Positions 44,581 to 58,216 of a stretch of 64,000 nt of DNA are shown one piece after another. The stretch comes from Kalmusia sp. IMI 367209 (lineage: Eukaryota; Ascomycota; Dothideomycetes; Pleosporales; Didymosphaeriaceae): NCBI GenBank assembly GCA_027946365.1, contig JAPEUQ010000022.1, positions 485,953-549,952 on the forward strand. The letters are read 5' to 3'. The translations under genes were made by a program, and so were the position numbers. How positions within the stretch are numbered: position 1 is the stretch's first letter; every line of letters starts with the position of its first letter. Below the pieces are notes generated by a model, which saw only the letters and a list, made by a program, of their open reading frames with translations, was not told the origin of the DNA and did no database searches.

Positions 44581-44970
44581 TATTAGGATTTAGAATCCTA
44601 TATAAAAATCGGCTATTTATAACGACCCTTACCCTACTATAATTAGATAATATTCCATAATATCCTACGTACTAAGTTATAGGATGACTTATGATTAGCT
44701 AATATCACGTAACTATACTATAGGATTCTATATATCCTATGGTATAAGATAATATAGAACTATAGAATCTATAGGATAATATATATATATATAACCTTAA
44801 GTACGAGAACTTCTAGCTTTTTATATTTAACCTAAGTTATAACCTTAGAATAAGTTAGTAATCTATCTTTTAGATTCTCTAATCTCTTATCTACCTTCTC
44901 TAACTATACTTCTATCTAAGAATTAACTACTAACCTCTTAAGACTAGCTACCCTAAGTTAGGCTTTAATA
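44581..44970 (+). repeat. 5' LTR of gypsy copy 1
   Basis: 390 bp, beginning TATTAGGATT (from TG by G-to-A) and ending GGCTTTAATA (from CA by C-to-T). Alignable throughout to the 3' LTR. Confidence 0.88.
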
Positions 44971-47900
44971 TCTTAAACACCCTTAATATAAGTATAAATA
45001 GAACCTCTACCTCTAGCTAAAATTATAATATAGATCCTATTAAAAATAAGCCTATAAGACCTAACCTCTACTATAGAGTATAATCTTATACTAAAGATTA
45101 ACTTCTCTAACTAGATCTATACTTCCTTAATAATTTAATACTAAAAGATAATAGAAGATAATCTTTACCTTATACCTTATATAAAATAATACTTTTAAAT
45201 AGATCCAACCTTATATATGCTAATACCTAGGAGAAGAAAATACTAAAGAAGATATAACTAATTAAATTATTAAAGATTATAATAACTTTAAAGCTAAGAT
45301 TAAATAATTCTTTAAAATCTCTAATAAATAATCTATTACTAAGAGAACTATCTAGAATCTTAAGTAAGTTTAATCTACTATAGAATATACTACTAAATTT
45401 AGAAAGTATTCTAATTAAATTAACTAGAATAATATCTCTCTTATTAATATATATTAATAAGGACTTAAGGATTTAGTATAGAAGGAACTCCTACGTAGTA
45501 GAGCTATTACCTAAACCCTTAAAAATCTAAATAAAAAAGCTATAAGGATTAATATAAAATAGTATAATCTCTATAAGAAACTAGAATATACTAAGGAATG
45601 ACGTAATTATAGAACCCTAGTTAGTAACTTTAACTATTAAGCTATAAGATCCTAGCGTATAGACCCGTATAGTTATTAACTAATAGAAGGAATCTAGTAT
45701 ACTAGGGAGCTTAATATTATAGAAAAGAAAAGAAGGAAGATAAAGAACCTCTCTAGGTTTATAGAATATAACTTAGATGAAACCTAATATAAAAAAACTA
45801 AAAGGAGACTAAGATATATATCTACTATAATTATAATAAACTAGATTATATTACTAAAAACTATAGATTATCTAAGAAAACACGGTAATCTATTAGTTAA
45901 ATATATTAACTAAAGCTAATAAACTAGACTTTAATAAATAGATAATTATAGATAGTAAAGAAATATTAAAAGATAGTAATAAGAAAAATTAACTACTAAA
46001 AGTTAAAAACTAAGAAACTAAAATTATAATTATAAGACTAGAAAATAATGTATTATATCTCATCTTAATAAGAACGTAAAAATCTAGAAAGATATATTAA
46101 GTATATTATCTAAGGATGATTTACTCTAGATTTAACTACTAGATTCTAAAAATATCTAATATATTCTATAATATACCCTAGACTACCATAACCTATAATA
46201 CATAAAAACTAGTTATAAAGAATATTTCTATAACTATTATATACTTTATTATAAGGATAAACTAGTATATGATAATTTCTTATAAAAATAAAACTAATAC
46301 TAATAGTAGTTATTTAATTACCCTATTAACTAATATAACATACACCTATAAGATAAATAAGAAATATAGTTCTTTCCTAATTATACTAATAAGAAATATA
46401 TACTTATAAAAATTATTTTAAATAGTATCTATTTATAACCTTTATAGTATACCTACTTAAATAATAGATATATATGATACGCTATACTAAAATATAGAAA
46501 TAGTTATAGTAAAGCTATAATATATACTCTAGGATATAAACTAGATAATAAAGAAGAGGATAATTTTATAAATATTATACCTAAGTAAGCGTAGAAGAAA
46601 AGCCTACCTAATAAATTAAGAGATAAAGAGGATATAACTAAAAATCTCTTCTATTAGAATAGTTTTTTTAGGAATACTAGATAATAACTATATTTTATAA
46701 TAAAACTTAACGTAATTGGCTTTACTAGACTTATAAACTACTAGTAAAATTTAATAAATATTAAATATTAGCCCTTATTAATTTAGAAGTATAATTAAAT
46801 TATATCTCTAGCACTACTATAGATTATAATGAACTCATTTAATACTATATAGGATATAATAAGAAAGTTTATATTATAAATAAAGAAACGATTAAAGTAA
46901 TTAAATATAAAATAAGAGGATAATTAAATATTTAAGGATACCTAGAATTTATAGAACTAAATATTTTTAAAGATATAAGTAGTTAGGATATTATACTAGA
47001 ATTATTATAGATGTAAGAATATAATTTAATAATTAATTAGATAAAAGGAAAAAATCTTACTAGCGTATTATAATTATACTATAATAGTAAAGCCTACGCA
47101 TTAACGGAAATTAATAGTAGATAAGAAGAAGATTAATAATATCTCTTTAATGAAGACAGCTATAAAGAAAAATAGATTAACTTAATAGATACTAGTAACT
47201 ACTACTAGGTTAAGAAATATAAGTCTATAAGACCTAGTACTACTTATAATATCTCTAATAAATATAAATAATAAAGTTATTTATTTTAGAAAAAAAAGAA
47301 AGAGTAAATCTACCTAAGTACTAATCCTAGAATTATAGTATTAATTTAAAAGAAGGAAGATGTTACCCTTTAGAGTATTATATTATAAGGTAGGAAAGAA
47401 ACTCTAGTAAGAAAAAGAATTCGTTAAAACTAATTTAGTAAAAGGATATATTAGTCCTTTAAAATTACTAGTAGTAAGCCTATTTATATTTATAGTTAAG
47501 AAATACGATTTAAAATTAAGGCCCTACGTAGATTATAGACGACTTAATAATATTATAATAAAAAATAGATATCTACTATCTAATATTACTAAACTATAAG
47601 AATAATTAAGGAGAGTAAAGTTATTTACTAGTATAAATCTATAAGATAAATACTATCTAATTAGAATAAAGAAAGATAATAAATAAAAAATAGTCTTTAG
47701 AATAAAATATAGATTATTTAAATATAATATAATGCCCTTTAGACTTACTAATATACTAGCTACTTTTTAAGTACTAATTAATAATATACTAAGAAAATAC
47801 CTTAATATCTTTATTATAATATACCTAGATGACATTCTAATCTATTTATAAAATAAAAGAGACTATAAAAAGTATATTAAAAGTACTAGATAAGGTATAC

Positions 47901-50594
47901 TTAAGAGTTAAACCTTAAAAATATAAGTTTTATATAATGGAATTAAAATTCCTAGGATATATTATTAATACTAGAGAAATCTAAATAGCACTTAACAAAA
48001 TAGAATATATTAAGAAATAATCTATATTTAAGATAGTAAAAATATCTAAGAATTTATAGAATTCTATAGATTTAATAGATAATTTATTAAGGATTACTCT
48101 AAGATTATAATACCCTTAATAAATTTTACTTAGAAAGATATACCCTTCATGTGGATAAATAAATATAGAATAGCTTTTTAAATACTTAAGATAGTATATA
48201 TAATAGAACTAGTTTTAATCTACTATTAGAATAATAAGCCTTTACACTTTAAAATAGACGCTAGCGACCTAGTAATAGATATATATATAAAATAAAAATA
48301 AGATAGATAATAATATCTAGTAGTCTACTATTTATATAAGTTTAACGACGCGGAGATAAGATATAATATTTATAATAAAGAACTATATATAATAATAAAA
48401 GTCCTTAAGTATTAGAGATTCTACTCTCTTAGTTACTTAAGCCTAGAAATCTACATAGATTATAAGAACCTACTTAGGTTTATAACTACTAAAGAACTTA
48501 TACCTAGATAATAATAATAGTTATAAACTATAGGCTAATATAAGTTTAAGATTATCTATATAGTAGGAAAGGAAAACGGTAGAGTAGACGCGTTAAGTAA
48601 AAGAAGTAACCTAGTAGGTAAAAAGGAAAGACGTACTTAATAATACTAAGAAAATTACTTAATAGAATACTAGAATCTACTATAGAACTTAACCTCTTAC
48701 TATTAATTATAAGAAACGTACTAAAGTATCTATAAAAAGAACTTATTTAATAATACTATAATAATCTAGTATATAGATACCCTAGTATTAAATAAACTAT
48801 AGAATTAATTTAATAAAACTATACTTTTAAAGAAATAAAAAAGTAGTAACTAGATATATTTAGAAATATATAGATTATTAAAGAAATAAGTATATAATAT
48901 ATATTAAGTATAGAGAAATATAAGTAATTAAGATACTAATAATATTTTAAAAGGATATTTTAATAGACTTCATAATAGGACTACCCTCATTAAAAGACCC
49001 TATAATAAAAATAAAGTATAATACTATACTAATTATAATAAATAGATTTACTAAATATATTAAGTTACTCCTATATATAACTAAGATAACTGTTAAAGAA
49101 CTAGGATTCTTACTCCTAGATTAATATGTTAGATATTATAGGATACTAAAATAATAATTAGTAATAGAGATAAACTATTTATATCTAACTATTAGATAAT
49201 CCTAATGGCATTTATTAGAATAAAAAGAAAATTATTAATAGTATATTATCTATAAACTAATAGATAAATAGAAAGAATAAATTAAATAATAGAAATATAC
49301 CTTAGAATATACTATAATAAAATAAAAATAACTAGATCTTCTTATTATTAATAGCGTAACTAGCACATAATAATAATATATTAATAATAATAGAGATAAT
49401 ATCATATTATATAAACTATAGAATATATCTACACCTTTTAATTAAGTAATACCAACATAAGTAAAAGTAGAAAAAGTAATATAGAATATAAAAAGTATAA
49501 AATAAATATATATAAAACTATAATAAAACCTTCTTATAAAATAGTAATAAAGCATCTCCTATATTAATAAAAAAATAAAAAAAGGCACCTTAATTAAAGA
49601 AGGGGATAAAGCATATCTACTAATAAAGAACTTAAAAATATAAAAATAAAAATATAAGAAACTAGATTATATTAAAGTTAGACTATTTTTATATTAGAAT
49701 AAATATTATCCATAAACTATAAACTGAAACTACCATAAAATATAAGAATATATCTAGTATTCCACATATCACTATTAGAATCTACTAATAATAATATACT
49801 AGTTAAAATAACCTTCTATTATTAACTAGAGGAAGAAATTAAATTTAAAGTAGAAGTACTCTTAATTATTAAAAATTAAAAGAAATAATCAAGTTCTATA
49901 GGAATGGTTAGTTAAGTAGAAAAACTACCCACATTCCAAAAATATATAGGAACTAGAAAAAGAACTTTAATAAAACTATAAACTACTCCTTAATAAAGTA
50001 AAAAAGAACCTACTAAATAAAAAAATTAAGAAATAGGTTCTAAAGTACTAGGATCTAAAGAAAGAAAATAAGTTAACTAGTCTAGGCTAAGAGACCTAGA
50101 TATTAAACTATTTTCTAACTAAGTAACGTCCTGCCCTAAGGACTCTAGTTCTTCTAAATATTTAATATCCTCTATAAACCTTATAGATTTTACTAATAAC
50201 TAAAATTTATATTTTTTAGAAATCGCCTCTGTTTTATTAGACGACTCCTCTTAGTATAAGCTACCTAAAGAGTAGTCATTATAGCTTCTTTTCTTAATAG
50301 TAGCCTACTTCCTCTAATTTTTTAGACGCTTAACCTTATTATCTATTTAGGAAAAATTAGAAATTATTAGTTTTATAGGCTTATATTTTATAATATTATT
50401 CTTATAATAATTTCTATACTAGACCTTTAAAGATGACATTTTATATAATTAACCTTTCTTAATATAGTACTTATAAATAACTATAATAATCTAACTAATT
50501 ATATTTATTTAATCTTTAATAAAATAACGATAATAAATACTTTAGAAGGATATAAGTTATTATATAAGAATATATACTAGAAGGAGGAGGATAA

Positions 50595-50981
50595 TATTAG
50601 AATCTAGAATCCTATATAAAAATTAGTTATTTATAATAATCCTTACCCTACTATAATTAGATAATGTTCTATAATATCCTATATATTAAGCTATAGGATA
50701 GCTCATAATTAGCTGACATCACGTAACTATACTATAGGATCCTACATGTCCTATGGTATGAGATAATATGGAACTATAGGATCTATAGAATAACGCATAT
50801 ATATAACCTTAAGTATAAGAACTTCTAGCTTTTATATTTAACCTAAGTTATAACCTTAAAATAAGTTAGTAATCTATCTTTTAGATTTTTTAATCTCTTA
50901 TTTACCTTCTCTAACTATACTCCTACCCGAGAATCAACCACTAATCTCTCAGGACTAGCTACCCTAAGTTAGGCTTTAATA
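50595..50981 (+). repeat. 3' LTR of gypsy copy 1
   Basis: 387 bp with the same ends as the 5' LTR. Differences from it are mainly transitions (for example AATCGGCTATT versus AATTAGTTATT). Confidence 0.88.
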
Positions 50982-51240
50982 TAGATATCTAGATTACTAT
51001 ATATAAAATAAGTAAACTTTTTTTTAAATATAGAGTTTATAATAGTTTTATATATTTTTAGATTATAAAGACGTTTAAGTAAGTAAAGCTTAAGCTATTA
51101 TAAGATTAAATAACTATATAGACTAGATTAGTTATTAGATTAAAGTAACTATTAATAAAGTCTATATTAATATTAAATATAAAAGAATTTAAAAGATTTT
51201 AAAAAGATAATTAATACTATTTTAAGGAACTAGTACGGCC

Positions 51241-52246
51241 AAGATTTAGTATAGAAAAAACTCTTATATAGTAGAGTTATTATATAAACTCTAAGAATCT
51301 TAGTAATAAAACTATTAAAATTAATATAGAATAGTATAAGCTTTTATAAGAAACTAAAATATATTAAGAAAAATATAATCTTAGACCTCTAGCTAATAAC
51401 TTTAACTATTAAGCTATAAGCTCTAAATAATTAGATTCCTATAGCTATTAACCTATAGAAGGAATCTAGTATACTAAAGAACTTAATATTATAAAAAGGG
51501 AAGGAAGAAGATAAAAGACTATTATAAGTCTATAAAATATAGCTCTAATAGAACCTAATATAATAAAAATTATAAAAAGACTAAAATATATATCTACTAT
51601 AATTATAATAGACTAGGTTATATAATTAAAAACTATTAATTACCTAAAAAGAATATAATAATCTAATAATTAAATATATTAACTAGAAAAGATAATATAG
51701 ACTTTAATAAATAGATAATTACTAATAAAGAAGAATCTATAGAGAATAATAATAAAGAAAATTAACTACTAGAAACTAGAAAATCTAAAAATTATAATTA
51801 AATAGACTAAATAAGGGAATAAAAGATTATATTCTATCTAGATAATAATATAACTATATAAAGGATATATCTAATAAATTATTTAATAAAGATTCTCTTT
51901 AAATTATATTATCTAATTTAAAAATACCTAGTATACTTTATAATATAATCTAGACTACTTTAATCTATAGTATATAAAGATATTATATAATAAATATTTC
52001 TATAAATAATATACTATATACTATTAATATAAATGGCCAATAACTATTTCCTATAAAAATAAAATAAATATAGATAATAATTTTTAACTATTCTATTAAT
52101 TATTATAACGTTTACTTATAGGATAAATAATATTCTTTTAAATTATATAAATAAAGAATATATATTTATAAAGATTATTTTAAATAATATTTATTTATAA
52201 TCTTTATAGTATATATATCTAAATATAAAATATATAAAATACGTTA
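51241..52246 (+). mobile_element. Old Ty3/gypsy copy 2, middle piece (gag)
   Basis: Resumes at AAGATTTAGTA and parallels 45475-46495 of copy 1. It is cut at ATACGTTA (52239-52246), the left target duplication of the hAT element, and resumes at 58217. Confidence 0.78.
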
Positions 52247-52269
52247 TAGACTAGTAAATAGATATAGGT

Positions 52270-52400
52270 TAAGTTAAAGTTAGGTTAGATTATATAAGAC
52301 TCTAATCTAATCTATACCTAAACCCATTAATTTAGCGCTAGTAATAGGTATAGGTTAGGTTAGATTACTAAAATTAGGGTTAGATTAGGGTTAGGGATAT
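52270..52400. repeat. Left subterminal repeats of the hAT element
   Basis: Several GGTTA(G/A) words, including GGTATAGGTTAGGTTAGATT and a telomere-like TTAGGGTTAGATTAGGG run, matched by inverted equivalents at 58030-58205. In hAT elements such clusters bind transposase (established); here this is inferred. Confidence 0.6.
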
Positions 52401-55400
52401 AGTTATATCTAGGGTCTAAGTAATTATAATTAATTAATATATTTCTATTTATATCTTAGTCGTTTTTTTAATTATGATTATTATTAAGGTGGATACTAGG
52501 GTAGCTAGGTAATATTAACTATTATATATTTATTATAGTTAATTATAATAGTATAACTAGATTTATTACTACTAGAGCTTTATGACCTATAACTACTACC
52601 TTTAATAGGTTTTCTCCTTAATTTAATAGAATATATAGGATATAGTATCTTTAGTAGTAATACTTTACTAAATAAGAATCTTTAACCTAAATTATAACCC
52701 TTTTTACATAGATTACATTTATTTAGTAGTCTAGGAAAATAAGTATTTACTTAATAGTTAATATATTAATTAGAGATATATATCTTTAAGATATTCAACT
52801 ATAAACGCCTCAGTAGCTTCTTAAAGAATACTTAATATAGAAGCCTAGATGCGTAAGTCTAGCTTATAGATATAGACTAGCTTATAAATAAAACGTAAGA
52901 ATAGAAGCTTATAAATAAATAGCTCTATAGTTTTTTAATATTATCTAATCTCTTTAAGCGCTACTACTATATTTTATTAGCTTAAGAATATAATTAAAAG
53001 CTATAATAACTTACTATCTAACTTAAAGTACCACTTTTCTTTATATTACTAGTAATTTTCTTGTGTAGCCTTATTAACTAGATCTTTCTTAGGAGTTTTT
53101 CTGCTAGTTACTAGCTTATGGCGAGGCTTTTAGTAGTAACTTATTTAAATCTAGCTATTATAGGTAGAGTTTAGAGTAAAGATAAAAGTTAGAATAATTA
53201 AAAATAAAAGTAAAAAGTAAAAGTAGAAAGTAGAAGTTTAGTTACTAAAATAATAGTTATATAGCGGTAAATATAAAAGTAAAAAGTAAAGATAAAAGGA
53301 GAAAGTAAAAATAAGAGAGAAATATAAAAGTTAGATAAGTTAATTTATAGACTCTATTAACGTATATTATAATAACTCTATAATAAATTTCCGTAATAAT
53401 TTATATAGAGAAAGAGCTTAAGATATACTTTTAATTAATATTTTTAGTATAGTAATATGATTTTTTAGTCGTTTATATATATATATATAATATATAATTA
53501 TTATTATTTATTATTATTATATTATACTAGCGTTATATATAGATTACTAAATCTCACTTAACTATATCTATAGTTAGTTCTCTATTAACTTTCTTTTATT
53601 TATCTTCTATTATTATACTTTTATAGAATTACTTTATAAGTTATTATATATCTTTATTATAGTTTCTATGTAATAAAGTCTCCACCTATTAAGTAAAAAA
53701 GTCTATTAAAGAGACTAATTATCTAGATTATCCTAAGGGTTTATTACCTAGTATTAAGCGTAAGATACCAGCTAGATATAACTATAATAAGTAGGATAAG
53801 TTTATAGAAATATTTATTCTAGTTTATTATTATAGTATAAACTAATTTATATAGGGTTTTACTTCTAAAGAGTAAGAAATCGATTATATCCTCTTACTAT
53901 ATAGATAGAGCGGTTCTTAAAAGGTTATTTTATAAATTTATTAGTACTATTTAAGGGTATATTTAGTAATAGTATTTATACTATTTAGTAAAGAGATTAA
54001 GCTACTCTATATAATAGAGAGACTAAAACTATTAAGAATATTAATACTACTAATTATTCTACTAAAAGTATACTTAAAAAAGACTTAAAAATAAGATATA
54101 TATACTTCTCTATCTAAGGATATAAAGAAAAACTATTTTAAGATAGAATAGAAGAAACTTTTAGATTAGCACTTTTAGAATTAGAAGAGTAGTAAATTAT
54201 AATAGTAATTTATTATATATTTATACTTATAAGGTGTAGGTAAATAACTAGTAGCTTAGCTATAATAAGTCCACTAGAAATAGAAGAAGCTTAATTATAA
54301 AATTTCCTTAGATAGCACTATAAATCCCTAGAGAAGTTAGTCTAGGCTAGTAAAAGTTCTCCTAATAGATAACTCTAAGGTTATAGAAAGTTATAACTCT
54401 ATAGATCTAATGGTGCCCTTAAGAAAATTATATAAAATATCTATAAAGATGACTTAGTAAAGCTTAAAAGTAATATATTTAAAAGTAAAGAGACTAAAGC
54501 TAATTAATAATAATTTATAAATAACCTTACTAAAGAAAAGTTAGTTATAGTAATAAATAAGGACTAGTAGTAAGTTTATTATATTTTTTTATTACGCTTA
54601 TATACTAATTATACTAGACGTTATAAGCCTACGTCTATCCTTAAGTATATATCTAGAGGAGAAGATATTACGCTTAAAAGTAATTTACTATATATTCTTA
54701 ATAATAAGAGTAATAAGTATAAAGAAGAAGTTAACTATAACTCTAAAATTAATACTATGTATAATAAGGAGGATAATAAATATAAAATCTCTACTAATAA
54801 AGATAAGGATGAGGATAATAATAATAGTAAGAAGGAGTTTAAAACTTTATAGATTTTAAGAGGTTTTCTAATAAAGATGATTAAGTATTAAAGTCTACTA
54901 TAGAATAAATACTTAAATATTAGAAGATAGATTTTAATTAAGTTTTAGTACTCTACTTAACTATAATTAGCTAGTAATAGTTAATATAGTTAATAATTAT
55001 AGATTATTTATCTAAAATATAAATATATTATTTATAATTTTAATACTTACTTATTATAGAATGTACTTAGGAATATAAATAGATATACTAGAATATTATA
55101 AGTCCTACACCCTATCTTATAGTTATAAATAAAAATATATATATTAAACCCTCTTAGACTACTAATATATTTTATAACTCCTTTAGTTTTATTATATCTT
55201 TTTTATTATACTACTATTTTTATTTATTCTACTTATGGTATCTACTCTTTAATCCCTATAGTTTCCACCTATCCTTAATTAATTCTAATTAAACGCCCCT
55301 AAATTATTAGAGGAGGAACTTAGAGTACCCTAATATTAATTAAATATTCATCTATAAATAATAAATATAATAAGGAATAAAGCGAAATTCATTCTATATA

Positions 55401-57499
55401 AAATAAATAATAGAATAAAACTATATAAGTTATAGATCCTTTAACTTATAATCTATAATAAATTTAACCTCTTATTTTGGCTAAATCTAGACCTAATTTA
55501 GAGAGACTATATAGTATATAGATGGTCATCTATATATATTCTATCTTAATTACGGATTTATACTTTAATATCTAATAGTTAAAATAATTAAAACTAAGTA
55601 TCTTATAAATTATCTTAATACTTAATCTTATAAGGAGACTCTAACTCCTATATATATTTAGTTATCTATATCTATGGCCCAGCCTCTATATTATTAAAAT
55701 ATTATAATACTAGTCCTATTATATTCTCCTATAATCTATAAGAATAAACTTATATAGATGATAATAGATAATAACTAGTCTTTCTAAATAGTAGAGAGGC
55801 TATCCTTTTAATATTTCCTTTAATACCTTAGGCCTAATACTATAATAATGAGTCGTTATAAATTATAGTTAATATTTTAGAATTAAGTTAAAATAGTTAA
55901 AGCTTTTCTACTTTATAATCTTTATAAAACTATAAAGATCTTAATTACCTTAAATACTTAGTCTATAAGAAACCATCTTAGCTTTCTTATAGTAAAGGTA
56001 TTATATTAATAATAATTAGGAATTTTATAAGAAGCTACTTAATTTTATTCTAATTTATAAAAGCTATATAAATACTTCTATAATATTAAAGTACTATAAA
56101 TTCTATCTAATATAAATACTAAGTAGTAACTTCTAGCTATTATATATAATAATACTAGTAATAATAGAATACTAGCTTATACTATCTAAACTTAACTATA
56201 AGAAGAAGATATTAATTAGAATTTTATTAAGAATATAGTTTTATACCTTATTTATATTATTAATCTGGTTGTCTAGGATATCATTTAGTATCTTAAGCTA
56301 GTAGCTCTAGTAAGCTAGAGGTTAAAGAGAATCTATAATAGTACTATATAAATAAGATTTAATTAGAAATTTTAATACCGAATTCTCTTTAGAAGATAAA
56401 CTAGCTTTTATTATAGGTATTTATTATAGACTAAGTTATGGCTAGCTCTAGGTAATATATAAAGTAATTAATTAATCTCTATAATATTTTAAATATTTTA
56501 TTACTACTTAGTAATCTCTACTACTAAAGAACATCTCTCTATTATATAAAATATAAGAACTCGTTGAAATTTAACGTTTAATATATATAACCACGTAGTT
56601 AAGCTCTAGTTATATATTAATAAATAGCTTAAATAAGAAATTAACTTAAAAACGACTCCTTATATTACTAGGGCTACTAATAATAATAATAACGCGGAGA
56701 TAGATTTTTATAATCTTAAATAATTTTAATTATTTTATATTAAGTAGTATTACCTTAAGCTTATTATAGTTATACTAAAGAGATTTAAAGATATAACTAA
56801 CTCTTTAAGCTAGAACTAAAAACTATAGATCTAATATATCTAGCTTATATATAACTAACTCTTTAATTTTTAGATAAGATAATAGAAGAGCTTAGTAAAG
56901 ATTTAAAGAATAGAGATAATATAGAGTAGTTAATAATAGTAAAAGCTATAGCTAAAAAGGATAAGCTAAACTAAGTAAGTACTATTTAAAAATAGATATA
57001 GAGTAGGGCTTCTTATTTAACTATATAACTATTCTTAATTTAATATAAAAGTTTATAGTATATAAAATATTATTATTATAATTATTTATTATAGTAATTA
57101 CTAATACTATCTATAGGATAATACTTAGGAAGCTTAGGATAAATATAACTACTACTAATAATTTCTTTAATACCTTAATTACTATAATAATAAAGAAACT
57201 AGAGATTTTACTCTAATATTAACTATCTATTCTAAATAATTATTAGGTATAGAGTAGTTCTAGAAGCTCTATCCTTAAACTAATTATAGTTAAGTAGTAT
57301 TTTAATATCTAGCTAAAACTAGAGTACTAACTTATAATATATAGAAGAAGAGTAAAGAATAGTATATTAAAAAAGAAACTTATCTAAGTATATCTTATAT
57401 TATTATAGGTAAATCTTTTAATATTTTATAGTAGTAAAAGTAAATAAGAATATTTATCCTTATTTTACCTAAATTATAAAAGATATTCTACCTATTTAA

Positions 57500-57655
57500 A
57501 TTACTATAGTAAGTATTAAGCGTATTTTTAATATTATAAGAGATATAATTAGAGATTAGAAATATCGTCTTTTAGCCTAGAGAATTTAGTAGATTATGTT
57601 TTTAAGCATATAATTTTTTTTAAGAGAAGGAGTAATATATTATTATAGAGGATAG
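57500..57655 (+). pseudogene. hAT transposase C-terminal dimerisation remnant
   Basis: Frame reads AIVSIKRIFNIIRDIIRD, stop, KYRLL..RI, IMFLSI, FFLREGVIYYYRG. This follows the hATC order (S.E.CERVFS.A.D.I.DRRYRL......IE...FLK....EG). Many stops from G-to-A/C-to-T. Confidence 0.7.
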
Positions 57656-58029
57656 CCTAGCACCTTATAATAGAGTAAATAATCTTTTTAAGCTTCTAAC
57701 CTATTTAAATTATATAGATAGTATAGAGGAGGAAGAGATTATAAAGGAGGAAAAGGTTATAGATAAGAAAGAAATTATAGAGTAGGAAGATATTATATAT
57801 ATTCCTAGTATAAATAGAGTAAATACTCTAATTATATAAATATTAAAGAATTTAATCTCCTTTACGTTATTATATTTAATAGTTATTATAAATAAATAGT
57901 TTATATCTCTAACTTCCACTAGTAGAGTATTCTATAAAAGTTATAGATATTTTCCTAAATATACTTTCTAGTAATAGAATTATATAAAATATTAATATAA
58001 ATTACCATTATATAAATCTAATCTAGATA

Positions 58030-58205
58030 GAAATCCTTAATCTAACCTATACCTAAGGTCCATATAATTTAACCTTAACTTACACCTAGAATCTATATAA
58101 CTTAATCTTAACCTACACCTGGGTTCGTTGATCTAACCTAACCTATACCTAATATTTAGTAATAGTTAACTTAACCTAATCTATCTATAGTTAACCCTAA
58201 CCCAT
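58030..58205. repeat. Right subterminal repeats of the hAT element
   Basis: Repeated CTAACCTATACCTAA(G/T) and TAACCTACACCT words plus TTAACCCTAACCC, the inverted counterparts of those at the left end. Confidence 0.6.
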
Positions 58206-58216
58206 TTACTAGTCTA

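Larger units (their letters stand above)
44581..50981 (+). mobile_element. Ty3/gypsy chromovirus copy 1, both LTRs and TSD, RIP-degraded
   Basis: Flanked by TSD TAGAT (44576-44580, 50982-50986). Polyprotein remnants, readable only through many stops, follow the gypsy order. Gag lies at about 45.0-46.6 kb, protease at about 46.76 kb (LALIN..LNYIS), and RT at about 47.42-47.86 kb (DYRRLNNI, MPF, YLDDILIY). RNase H lies at about 48.2-48.6 kb (KIDASD), the integrase core at about 48.95-49.33 kb (DFIIGLPS), and a chromodomain-type tail at about 49.7-49.9 kb. CAG/CAA and TGG codons are systematically TAG/TAA-like, typical of RIP. It is the youngest insertion in this stack because it interrupts TE-B. 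Confidence 0.9.
43606..51240. mobile_element. Unknown small DNA element (TE-B), split by gypsy copy 1
   Basis: The outer limits are set by AAGATTTAGTA at 43595-43605 and 51241-51251, an 11-bp repeat (at least 9 bp are target duplication) interrupting an otherwise continuous gypsy sequence. The termini are imperfect inverted repeats: left TTATTATACTAG, right CTAGTACGGCC, differing almost only by C/T and G/A changes. Without the nested gypsy the element is about 1.23 kb (43606-44575 and 50987-51240). No transposase motif is legible. TSD length suggests a Mutator-like or related element; this is inference. Confidence 0.6.
52247..58216 (+). mobile_element. hAT-family DNA transposon, complete ends, RIP-degraded
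   Basis: 5,970 bp with perfect 13-bp terminal inverted repeats (TAGACTAGTAAAT at left, ATTTACTAGTCTA at right) and a perfect 8-bp TSD ATACGTTA (52239-52246, 58217-58224), the hAT signature. At 57500-57655 the plus strand still shows the C-terminal hAT dimerisation pattern read through stops: an RIF in place of ERVF, IIRD.KYRL, then IMFL and LREG. It therefore codes left to right. Subterminal (A)GGTATAGGTTAGGTTAGAT words occur near both ends in inverted orientation. Nearly all codons of the transposase are disrupted, so it is non-autonomous now. Confidence 0.88.

Noticed and set aside
52371..52400. TTAGGG-like run as a possible telomere or interstitial telomere
   Set aside because: Lies just inside the hAT left end, imperfect, and mirrored at the other end, so it belongs to the transposon.
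57710..57919. 69-codon minus-strand frame in the AT-rich block
   Set aside because: Ile/Ser/Tyr-rich product of AT-rich antisense DNA inside the hAT element; no family features.
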